Shown piece after piece: positions 12,313-20,177 of a stretch of 64,000 nt of DNA; within the stretch, counting starts at the first letter, position 1, and each line of letters starts with the position of its first letter. Both the position numbers and the translations under genes were made by a program. Below the pieces are notes generated by a model, which saw only the letters and a program-made list of their open reading frames with translations, was not told the DNA's origin and made no database searches. This DNA comes from Euphorbia lathyris (lineage: Eukaryota > Streptophyta > Magnoliopsida > Malpighiales > Euphorbiaceae), in NCBI RefSeq assembly GCF_963576675.1, contig NC_088910.1, forward strand, positions 26,972,531 through 27,036,530. Direction: 5' to 3'.

Positions 12313-13413
12313 CTAAATAAATGGATCCTCCTCTTTTCTTGGATGGGCTTCTTCTTTGGGCCTTATGGAGTCAATATTCATGGGCTCAGGTCTTATGGGC
12401 TCAATTCTAATTAAACATGATTTTCTTGAGCCATATATAGATTCATAATGGGCTAATGTATCTGAACTATGTTTATATTTCTTATCCATCAATTTCGTAT
12501 GCATTTCTATCAAAATTTGTTGACTCGTTTCATCACCCATTTCCATTAAATAGTTGATAGTTATCATTTCTTCAACTTCTCCATGATTCGATCTGGCTAT
12601 TATAGCCACCTTTTTATTTCTAATATAGTCTTCGAGTCTACATTTGATCGTATGGATTCCATGTGCTCGTTTTTCTCCTAACCAAGATTTAAAATTTTCT
12701 AATTTGCATGGAATGTCCCATTGATGGTCGGAATTATCTACATCAATCTTAGTGTTTCTACCAGTCTTAAAAATCTGAGCAATTATTATCGGTTTCCCTT
12801 CTAAGTCCATAGCAGCATCAAAAATTTGAACACAAAATATTCCTCTTCCAAATCTTAATCCAAGTTCGTCAATGGATCTGGGTATGATAGATGGGAGTTT
12901 TGAAACACTATTAAGGCTCTCATCAGTCATGACTTTGTCCAGAAATCCATATCGAAATAGTTTCTGAACAACATCTGGACTGCAGTCTTCTGAGCATATA
13001 TACCTAGGGTATTTGGTCATCTTAATGGTTCTATATACGGTTTGACTCTTCTTATATGTAAAAAATTTCATGATATTCTTATATGCTTCTGTCATTTCTG
13101 GAGGGAATTGTATAACCTGGGAGGTTGTGATTTCTGATGAGTTCTGATTAATCAGCTTAGAATGGTTCAAGGTGGTGGCTCCTGAGAGTCCACTAGATGA
13201 AGTTGGCAGCTCAATTGGCTTCTTATGAAGATCTCCTAACAACTCATAAGATGATCTAGGAGTCATGGTTCGTATATTCTGATTGTTCTGAGACTGGAGT
13301 TTCTTGAGTTCTTCCTCAAGGTTGTCCAGAAAGTTCTCATGATTTCTGATCATTGCCAGCATCTGGCGGTTCTGATTTCTGATTTCTGATATTCGCTGGA
13401 TCATTATCTCCAT
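12313..13413 (-). CDS. TAV-like protein of endogenous caulimovirid, left copy
   Basis: The 366-codon frame sits last in the genome, where caulimoviruses and soymoviruses place the translational transactivator/viroplasmin. In the family, that protein forms cytoplasmic inclusion bodies and lets ribosomes reinitiate on the polycistronic RNA. The N-terminus is predicted coiled coil (about residues 1-45). A conserved-looking core lies at about 185-290 (GRGIFCVQIFDAA). Its start overlaps the end of Pol by 77 nt, so an internal start is possible. It differs from the right copy by one residue near position 331 (Ser here, Pro there). The product call rests on position and size more than on motif. Confidence 0.65.
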   Translation of the reverse strand: MEIMIQRISEIRNQNRQMLAMIRNHENFLDNLEEELKKLQSQNNQNIRTMTPRSSYELLGDLHKKPIELPTSSSGLSGATTLNHSKLINQNSSEITTSQVIQFPPEMTEAYKNIMKFFTYKKSQTVYRTIKMTKYPRYICSEDCSPDVVQKLFRYGFLDKVMTDESLNSVSKLPSIIPRSIDELGLRFGRGIFCVQIFDAAMDLEGKPIIIAQIFKTGRNTKIDVDNSDHQWDIPCKLENFKSWLGEKRAHGIHTIKCRLEDYIRNKKVAIIARSNHGEVEEMITINYLMEMGDETSQQILIEMHTKLMDKKYKHSSDTLAHYESIYGSRKSCLIRIEPIRPEPMNIDSIRPKEEAHPRKEEDPFI

Positions 13414-15259
13414 TCCTGCTCAAAAAATCAGCTAAGATATTTCGTTTTCCAGAGATAGGTTTAACAACAAAATTATAGCAATTGAAAAAACTTTGCCAAT
13501 GCCTTCTTTTGTTCAATTCTGGTAGGGGATCTATTTTATTTCTGATAAATGCTCCTACTTGTGTATTATCTGTTCTTATGATAAATTCTATAGGTAACAA
13601 ATGATACCTAAATCCTTTAATTCCATTTTTAACAGCTAGTAATTCTTTTTCATTGATATGATAATTTTTCTCTGAGGGTTTCCAAGTTCCTGATCTATAG
13701 CCACATATTAAAGGAGTTTCTTTGTCTATATCTTCTTTTCTATATGCGATGAGTACTGCTCCCCACCCGATATCACTAGCATCTGTATATAATTCTAATT
13801 GATCATTATCTTTAGGTAGTCTTAATTTTGGGAGAACTTTTACTGCTTCTTTTATTTTTCTTATAGTATCAGTGTGAGTTGTCGTCCATTCAAATACTTT
13901 ATGTTTCTTAATTAGCTCTTGCAAGGGTTGTCGTAATTTTGGTAAGTCTTTTATATAATCTGATGCATAATTTATTATTCCTAGAAATTGTTGGACTTCT
14001 TTCTTAGTATCTAATTTTTCTTTAAAATTTTCGATTCTAGTTACGATATGATCTTGTAGTTGTAATCCTTCACTATCTATTATATATCCTAAATATTCTA
14101 TTTTATTTTTAAAGATTTCTGATTTCTTTTCAGATAAAAGGATTCCATGTTGTCGTACTGTTTTTATAAATGCATCTAGGTGCTGTAAATGGTCTGCTAT
14201 ATTATTGCTATAGATTAATATATCATCGACATAAACTACACAGAAGTCATTTAATTTTCTAAATATCGTATCCATTCGTCGTTGAAATATCTGGGGTGCA
14301 TTTTTCAAACCAAAAGGTAACACAATCCATTCATAATGTCCTTGTGGTGCACTAAATGCTGTTAAAGGTCTTGATTCTTTAGTAAGCTTAATTTGCCAAA
14401 AGCCACTTTTACAATCAAATTTACTAAACCACTTTTTTCCTGATAATCTATTAATTAAATTTCTCTTATAAGGTAAAAAATATCCATCAAAAATCGTTTT
14501 CTTATTTAGTTCTCGATAATCTATTACCATTCTTGCTTTGCCTCTCTTTTGTTCGCTATGTTTTCTTACTAAGAATGCCGGGCTACTATGAGGGCTTTTA
14601 CTTTCTTGAATTAATTTTAAGTCTAATAATTCTTTTATTTGTATTTCAAATTCCTTTTGATCATCAGGACTATATCTTATTGGTCTAGTGCGAACAACAT
14701 CATTAGGGTTTATGAGTTCTATCTTAGCATATATCTTTTCTTTTTCCCACAACGTTATAGGGTTTTCTCCAAAGTTGATCTTTAAATGGTCTAAATATTT
14801 TTGTTTTAAAAGTTCTAAATTAGTATCTCTATTTGTTTTGATATTATGTATTGTGAGTGGATATAAAGGTAGGACGCGCTTAAGGATAATCCATTTATTA
14901 CAAGGAGTTAAAAGACTTATGGTTTCAGGTTTGATTAGCTGGACTTTAAAGAAATCAAGAAAATTATTTCCTAATAATATATGTTGTTTCATATTATTTT
15001 CTTGATAAATTATGGGTAATCGAAAGATTGTCTTGTTAAGTATTAATCTCATATTTTCGGCTATAATATCTAATTCTTTCATTTGTTCATTAAATCCTGT
15101 AACTCTGACCTTATGTCCTTTAGATCTTTTCCATTTATGGGAAACTAGTACATCTTGCTTCGCTAAACATATATCAGCTCCACTATCTATAAATATGCGG
15201 CGTTTTATAATCTTATTAGGTTTATATTCTACCGGTGCTTCTACATATATGGCTACCAT
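13337..15259 (-). CDS. Caulimovirid polymerase (protease-RT-RNase H), left copy
   Basis: This intact 640-codon frame has the family's full set. A retropepsin-like aspartic protease carries DSGAD at about residues 25-29 and a matching ILLGNNFL at about 94. Reverse transcriptase carries YVDDIL at about 343. RNase H carries YTDAS at about 491 and a later RTDNT. Length fits caulimovirus/soymovirus ORF V (about 650-700 residues), and there is no integrase, as expected. The start codon overlaps the CP stop by one base, which suits termination-reinitiation. The protein is identical to the right copy. The frame has no visible damage. Confidence 0.95.
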   Translation of the reverse strand: MVAIYVEAPVEYKPNKIIKRRIFIDSGADICLAKQDVLVSHKWKRSKGHKVRVTGFNEQMKELDIIAENMRLILNKTIFRLPIIYQENNMKQHILLGNNFLDFFKVQLIKPETISLLTPCNKWIILKRVLPLYPLTIHNIKTNRDTNLELLKQKYLDHLKINFGENPITLWEKEKIYAKIELINPNDVVRTRPIRYSPDDQKEFEIQIKELLDLKLIQESKSPHSSPAFLVRKHSEQKRGKARMVIDYRELNKKTIFDGYFLPYKRNLINRLSGKKWFSKFDCKSGFWQIKLTKESRPLTAFSAPQGHYEWIVLPFGLKNAPQIFQRRMDTIFRKLNDFCVVYVDDILIYSNNIADHLQHLDAFIKTVRQHGILLSEKKSEIFKNKIEYLGYIIDSEGLQLQDHIVTRIENFKEKLDTKKEVQQFLGIINYASDYIKDLPKLRQPLQELIKKHKVFEWTTTHTDTIRKIKEAVKVLPKLRLPKDNDQLELYTDASDIGWGAVLIAYRKEDIDKETPLICGYRSGTWKPSEKNYHINEKELLAVKNGIKGFRYHLLPIEFIIRTDNTQVGAFIRNKIDPLPELNKRRHWQSFFNCYNFVVKPISGKRNILADFLSRNGDNDPANIRNQKSEPPDAGNDQKS

Positions 15260-17262
15260 TAGTTATTAGTTTCACTATCTTCATATTCTATTGGTTCTAA
15301 TTCTTCTGAGTTCTCACCTTCTGTTTCAGTAATATAAAATTCATCTTCTTTATGCCATTTATCATCGCTGGCTCTTATTTGTTCTAGACTCATTATAAAT
15401 TCTGTTGTTCCTATATATTTGACACCTTTTTGTTTTAATTTAGGGCATTTATTAGCATAATGTCCTTTCTCATTACAATTCCAACATTTACATTCTGTAA
15501 GTTTAGTATTTTTATCCCTTAGTGGTCTTTCTCGTCTTTTCCTAAATTTTCGTTTATATCTAAATCTGTTCCGATTTTCGGGATTATTTTTATATCGTCT
15601 AAATCGTTTTCGTCGAAATCGTCCATTATCATACTTGTTAGTATAAGACTTCTTATATGTCGGATTATGTCTATAAGTGCGATTAGGAGTATATCGTCTA
15701 TATTTTCTCCTAATTTTATCATCACAACCAAAAACTAACCGTTTTTCCGTGAATCCACATATTTCTCGTAACCCGAGTTTCTTATCCTTTTTAACCTTTT
15801 GTTGAACTCTATATTCTTCACATTTTCGCATAAGATAAGCTCGTAGTACTCTAATTCTTTCTCCTAATGTATTTTCTTTTGGTTCTAATTGAGTATATTC
15901 TTTTGAAACTTCTACGTTGTATGGGTTTGGTAAGTGGTCATAATATAGTTGTTGGTATATCAATCCTTCTTGTGGTAAAAACCTAGCTTCATAAAAGAAC
16001 TTAGTAAAACTGATAGTATATTCTGGTAATTTACTAATTTTACAACATTTCATGTTATTCAAATTCATTATTATTTCAGCTTTTCTTTCAGCAAATACTG
16101 TTTCTCTAGCCACTAACCATCTTTCTCCTAAAAATTCTCTTTTTAATACCATATCGAATAATAATAACATTGATTTCCAATCATGAGCACAAGCTTCTAT
16201 TTGTGGTCTTAACTGATGAGTTATTGATTCCATCCAAAATCCTACTTTTCCTATCATTGTTTTAGATATTAGGTCATACATATAGTCTAAATTTTCAGTG
16301 TGAGATGAATTCATTAAGGCTATGTACATTCCTAAATTCCAATCATTTATTCGTCTACTTATTTCTTGTTCATCATAGACATTATCTAAGTCTAAAAAAT
16401 ATCCATTTGGATTTAATCCTTGAGACATAGATCCTATAAATTCTTTAAAGTCTCCTTGTTGGCCTATAGGTATATGTTGTGGAATCGTAGGTACTCTTTT
16501 AGTTACTACGTCTAAATTGGGGTCTATCATTTCTTCTTCTGGATAATTATCGGCATCTTCGTTTACTATATTTTCTGATCCTATATCTGATTCTTCATAC
16601 CTAGTGTATTTGTTGTTGTATTCGTTGTTTTCTATATCACTTTCTGGTTCTTCTTCTATTATTGCATTAATGTTCTTCATTTGTTCTAATGCTTTCATTA
16701 TTTGATGATTTTCTTCTATTAATTTTGTTTCATCTTTATTTTCTTCTTCTATATACCCAATGATTTTTAGTTTATTTTCACTTTGAGTATCTGAACTATC
16801 TGAACTATCACTACTACTGTTACTGATGTGAATAGTTTTCCCTTTTACTTCTTTAACCATTGTTCTTAAGACTCTTACTTCTTCCTTTAATTCTTTTAAT
16901 TCATCTGTAATGTGGATTAGCTCTGTTTTTGTTTGTTTTAATTCTAGCTTTGTTTCTTTTAATTCTTTTTTAGTATTTTTAAATTTGTGTTTATATTTTT
17001 TATATTTTTCGACCCATTCTGTACTCGAATTTATGACTAATTTTATGTTTTCTTTTTGTAGGTCTTTGATTTCTTTATGTTGTTTTTCGATTTTTAGTTG
17101 AAGGTATTCGGCTTCGGTGCTTACGTCTACATTGGATGGTTTAGCATCATTGTCTTTGAGTTTGCTGTTTTTTAGCGGTTCATATTTGTATTTTTCCTTT
17201 TCAATAATTTCTTGGGCGTGATTTTTAAGAAATGTTATTACACTATGTTCTTGTTCGGCCAT
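15259..17262 (-). CDS. Caulimovirid coat protein with zinc knuckle, left copy
   Basis: The 667-codon frame has an acidic, coiled-coil-prone N-terminal third with a serine-rich patch (SSSDSSDSSDTQS). A globular middle follows, then a very basic stretch (about 515-580) with repeated Arg/Lys/Tyr, and a gag-type CCHC knuckle (CWNCNEKGHYANKC) at about 592-605. An acidic tail ends the protein. This is the layout of caulimovirid CP precursors, whose acidic arms are trimmed in the particle. It is intact and identical in protein to the right copy. It lies between the VAP-like ORF and Pol as in CaMV-type genomes. Confidence 0.93.
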   Translation of the reverse strand: MAEQEHSVITFLKNHAQEIIEKEKYKYEPLKNSKLKDNDAKPSNVDVSTEAEYLQLKIEKQHKEIKDLQKENIKLVINSSTEWVEKYKKYKHKFKNTKKELKETKLELKQTKTELIHITDELKELKEEVRVLRTMVKEVKGKTIHISNSSSDSSDSSDTQSENKLKIIGYIEEENKDETKLIEENHQIMKALEQMKNINAIIEEEPESDIENNEYNNKYTRYEESDIGSENIVNEDADNYPEEEMIDPNLDVVTKRVPTIPQHIPIGQQGDFKEFIGSMSQGLNPNGYFLDLDNVYDEQEISRRINDWNLGMYIALMNSSHTENLDYMYDLISKTMIGKVGFWMESITHQLRPQIEACAHDWKSMLLLFDMVLKREFLGERWLVARETVFAERKAEIIMNLNNMKCCKISKLPEYTISFTKFFYEARFLPQEGLIYQQLYYDHLPNPYNVEVSKEYTQLEPKENTLGERIRVLRAYLMRKCEEYRVQQKVKKDKKLGLREICGFTEKRLVFGCDDKIRRKYRRYTPNRTYRHNPTYKKSYTNKYDNGRFRRKRFRRYKNNPENRNRFRYKRKFRKRRERPLRDKNTKLTECKCWNCNEKGHYANKCPKLKQKGVKYIGTTEFIMSLEQIRASDDKWHKEDEFYITETEGENSEELEPIEYEDSETNN

Positions 17263-17266
17263 TAGA

Positions 17267-17701
17267 TTAGAATTGTCCTTTTTTGTGTAAATCGGTTAAC
17301 AGATCTAAGTTTTTATTTACGGTTGTAGGGATTTTAGGTTTTATTTCACTTATATCCATCATTATTGGGTCCTTGCTTCGTCTCCAAACATCTATGGGTA
17401 CTATTTCTGGAGTTTTAGTTTGTGTTATAGTAATGTTTAGATTTTCTCCTGAGGTAATGCTACAGCTTTCTTCTATGGGTCTTTTTCTTTTGTCTATATT
17501 AGCTACTAACATGTTTAATTTTTCCAAAATTATCTTAAACGTTGGTATTTCCGATGTATTCCACAGTTTTGTTAATTCATGTGTTATCATTTCTTGGATT
17601 TGAATATGGTTTTCTTGTATTAAACTAAGAGTATTCTTTAATTGTTCTTTTGCTACAATCTCTATCCATATTTGGTCCAATTTTTGGTTAGGATCACTCA
17701 T
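17267..17701 (-). CDS. VAP-like small protein, intact left copy
   Basis: A 144-codon frame directly before CP, the slot of the virion-associated protein (129 residues in CaMV ORF III). The N-terminal half is helical and likely coiled coil, and the C-terminus is basic and proline-containing. In the family, VAP anchors to the capsid by its C-terminus and bridges to movement and vector functions. This copy is open, whereas the right copy has a stop at codon 19. Four changes separate them, three of them substitutions after the stop (G/E, V/A, N/T). Function is inferred from position. Confidence 0.65.
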   Translation of the reverse strand: MSDPNQKLDQIWIEIVAKEQLKNTLSLIQENHIQIQEMITHELTKLWNTSEIPTFKIILEKLNMLVANIDKRKRPIEESCSITSGENLNITITQTKTPEIVPIDVWRRSKDPIMMDISEIKPKIPTTVNKNLDLLTDLHKKGQF

Positions 17702-17834
17702 CTTTGTAGATTCTTTTTATCCATCCGTCTTCAAGTTTGATCCATTCTTTCTTAGGTGGTTCTAATAAAGAGTTTAATTGTTTGATTTCACATTCTAGTC
17801 TCTGTTGTTTAGATTCAATTTCTAAATATTTTAG
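17694..17834 (-). pseudogene. Truncated 75-codon coiled-coil ORF at repeat junction
   Basis: Only the last 46 or so codons of the ORF seen whole at 19519-19746 are present. The frame is cut at the inversion breakpoint at 17834, so no start codon from the parent gene survives. The remaining bases match the right copy. Confidence 0.8.
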
Positions 17835-17873
17835 CAGAGACAATCATAGAATCTCAACTAAAATATTTAGAAA
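17819..17873. repeat. Inversion breakpoint with 16-bp hairpin arms
   Basis: TTTCTAAATATTTTAG (17819-17834) is the exact reverse complement of CTAAAATATTTAGAAA (17858-17873), with a 23-base loop. The segment 17834-17873 is also a 40-bp direct copy of 19582-19621. After 17873 the sequence switches to the viral leader before the first ORF. The pattern fits a fold-back or template-switch join. Confidence 0.85.
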
Positions 17874-17940
17874 AGTAGAAATGATTAAATGCCTAATTAA
17901 TTTCACAATCGTGATTTTTCAGAATTATACACACTAGATA

Positions 17941-18264
17941 ATGGATATACCAGTTGAAAGTCTTAGGATTATTGCTGAAAAACCATTAATTTATAATCAG
18001 GATATCAATCAACATATTATAAGTTGTAGAAGAGCATTACAAATTATGGAATTAAAAGATAGACAATTAGAAGTAGCACAAGGTGCTTTAGATGCTAAGC
18101 GTATTGAAAAGATAAAATTACAAAAAAGAGTTTTTGACTTAGAAGATGAAGTAAAACGATTAGAAGAAAAACATAGAGAGCAAGAAGAGACAATAGAAAT
18201 TCAAAAACAAATAATTACTGAAAGTTACAGACATATTCAAGTTTTAATCAATGGAAGAGAATAA
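17941..18264 (+). CDS. Small coiled-coil viral ORF before the movement protein
   Basis: The 107-codon frame opens the viral coding block. Residues about 45-100 are heptad-rich and highly charged (for example RVFDLEDEVKRLEEKHREQE), so a long coiled coil is expected. I see no motif that names it. The position recalls the small ORF VII of CaMV, but the sequence gives no proof of homology. Its end overlaps the movement-protein start by 14 nt. It is present once only, in the loop between the two arms. Confidence 0.6.
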   Translation: MDIPVESLRIIAEKPLIYNQDINQHIISCRRALQIMELKDRQLEVAQGALDAKRIEKIKLQKRVFDLEDEVKRLEEKHREQEETIEIQKQIITESYRHIQVLINGRE

Positions 18265-19522
18265 AGAAATAACAGAACAAACCCATACAGAAAATACTAA
18301 TATCTACTATCAAATGGATACTTATGAAGGTGGTATAACTCAAACTTTAAGTTTTAAACCAGATATTTATCAGAAAATACAAGATGAAACTGAAGAGCTA
18401 TCTGTAAATAAGATATTTAAAACAAAATGGTTTGAGAGAAATAAAAATATACGATATATTGTTCAGAAGCATGAGAATATTATAGATACAACTACTATAA
18501 ATGGTAGAGCAAGGATAAATTTAATAACAAATGACGTAATAAAAAGAGAATTATCCAAATTATCACATAAAGAAGCAAAGAAATATAGGAATATTTACTT
18601 TGGAGGAATAGAATTCACTATAAAAGCATATTTTCAGAAAAATATCGATACTCCTATTCAAATATATGTATTAGATGATAGAATATTAGATAATATCCAA
18701 GATGCCTTAATAGCAGTAGTAAGAGGAAACTTAATTTATCAGAAACTTAAATTCACAATTCAACCAGATTTTAGTATCTCATTAGAAGATAAACATAAAG
18801 ATCTAGCTTTAACACTCTATTATAAATTAGAAGGAATAAGAATGCCCCCAGGAAGTAAAGTAATTAGTATAGAAACAAAAATGATATATGCCCTTACAGG
18901 TAATCATCATATCAGAAAACAAAATGATAGGGATATATTAGTACCAAAATTATATCAGGAAATATTAGAACCACTAGAACATAAGGAAAATTCCATCATA
19001 ACAATACCAGACGAAATATGTATAGATTTTAATTCTAGAAAACTACAACCAATCCAGAAATTATTACCTAGGATAGAAGGAGGAAGGTTAAGTTTTAAGA
19101 AAGACATAATAAGACAACCGAGAACATTAGATTTATTACATACATATTATGAAGATAAGTTACGAATAAAAGTAATATTATTTAATGAGCTACGAGCAAC
19201 TGACTGTATAGCTGAAATTAATACAGGAACCAAAAGTTTAGTACATATTAGCCAAATAAATGAGAATAAATGTGAACTAATCGAACCACAAACTTATAAC
19301 TGTCCAAATAGTACAAGAGAAATAATCATAACTAAAAGCATAAGAATTAGATTTAAAATTCAAGATCTAGAATATGAGATAATTGTAGGAGTAACAGAAT
19401 ATGATAGTACATATGCACTATTATTAGGATACGACTTTTTAAATAAAATAAAATATAAGATAAATAATGAAGGAATTACGATAGAGGACCAAAACAAAAT
19501 ACGGTATATAAATAAAATATGA
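18251..19522 (+). CDS. Viral movement protein (30K type) with protease-like tail
   Basis: The 423-codon frame carries a 30K-superfamily movement domain at about 80-230, with IDTPIQIYVLDDRI at about 132-145, the region holding the conserved aspartate. Such proteins line plasmodesmata with tubules for cell-to-cell passage. The C-terminal part (about 305-400) is unusual: AEINTGTK at 321-328 and LLGYDFL at 391-397 resemble the DSGAD and ILLGNNFL strands of the protease in Pol, but the catalytic Asp-Thr/Ser-Gly is not intact. It therefore looks like an inactive retropepsin fold. The stop overlaps the next ORF start as ATGA. It is a single copy, open throughout. Confidence 0.8.
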   Translation: MEENKEITEQTHTENTNIYYQMDTYEGGITQTLSFKPDIYQKIQDETEELSVNKIFKTKWFERNKNIRYIVQKHENIIDTTTINGRARINLITNDVIKRELSKLSHKEAKKYRNIYFGGIEFTIKAYFQKNIDTPIQIYVLDDRILDNIQDALIAVVRGNLIYQKLKFTIQPDFSISLEDKHKDLALTLYYKLEGIRMPPGSKVISIETKMIYALTGNHHIRKQNDRDILVPKLYQEILEPLEHKENSIITIPDEICIDFNSRKLQPIQKLLPRIEGGRLSFKKDIIRQPRTLDLLHTYYEDKLRIKVILFNELRATDCIAEINTGTKSLVHISQINENKCELIEPQTYNCPNSTREIIITKSIRIRFKIQDLEYEIIVGVTEYDSTYALLLGYDFLNKIKYKINNEGITIEDQNKIRYINKI

Positions 19523-19746
19523 ACATACGACAACAACTTGATAAAAAAGAGAAAAAATTACAAATAATAAAAACTATTATGGCAGAGACAATCATAGAAT
19601 CTCAACTAAAATATTTAGAAATTGAATCTAAACAACAGAGACTAGAATGTGAAATCAAACAATTAAACTCTTTATTAGAACCACCTAAGAAAGAATGGAT
19701 CAAACTTGAAGACGGATGGATAAAAAGAATCTACAAAGATGAGTGA
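19519..19746 (+). CDS. 75-codon coiled-coil viral ORF
   Basis: A small lysine/glutamate-rich frame between MP and the VAP-like ORF, starting inside the MP stop (ATGA) and overlapping the next ORF by 8 nt. Its predicted structure is mostly helix with heptads. The position is that of caulimovirus ORF II (vector transmission factor), but it is much shorter and shares no motif I can see, so function is unassigned. The right arm of the inverted repeat begins within it at 19606. Confidence 0.55.
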   Translation: MNIRQQLDKKEKKLQIIKTIMAETIIESQLKYLEIESKQQRLECEIKQLNSLLEPPKKEWIKLEDGWIKRIYKDE

Positions 19747-20173
19747 TCCTAACCAAAAATTGGACCAAATATGGATAGAGATTGTAGCAAAATAACAATT
19801 AAAGAATACTCTTAGTTTAATACAAGAAAACCATATTCAAATCCAAGAAATGATAACACATGAATTAACAAAACTGTGGAATACATCGGAAATACCAACG
19901 TTTAAGATAATTTTGGAAAAATTAAACATGTTAGTAGCTAATATAGACAAAAGAAAAAGACCCATAGAAGAAAGCTGTAGCATTACCTCAGAAGAAAATC
20001 TAAACATTACTATAACACAAACTAAAACTCCAGAAATAGTACCCATAGATGCTTGGAGACGAAGCAAGGACCCAATAATGATGGATATAAGTGAAATAAA
20101 ACCTAAAATCCCTACAACCGTAAATAAAACCTTAGATCTGTTAACCGATTTACACAAAAAAGGACAATTCTAA
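19739..20173 (+). pseudogene. VAP-like ORF, right copy, stopped at codon 19
   Basis: Same ORF as 17267-17701, but codon 19 is TAA (19793-19795) where the left copy has GAA. Translation could only restart at an internal ATG (19850), giving a 107-residue product without the first part of the coiled coil. Three further amino-acid differences from the left copy follow. CP begins 5 nt after its stop. Confidence 0.85.
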
Positions 20174-20177
20174 TCTA

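Larger units (their letters stand above)
11516..17834. repeat. Left arm of 6.3-kb pararetroviral inverted repeat
   Basis: This 6,319-bp block is the reverse complement of 19606-25924. The arms are equal in length, and coordinates convert by 37440 minus position. The proteins of CP and Pol are identical between arms; the few differences I found are in the VAP-like ORF, one in TAV and one in the leader. The outer edge is TATGTGGACC at 11516, and the inner edge is CTAAAATATTT read on the minus strand. It holds TAV, Pol, CP, VAP and the 3' part of the 75-codon ORF, but not MP or the first ORF. Confidence 0.95.
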
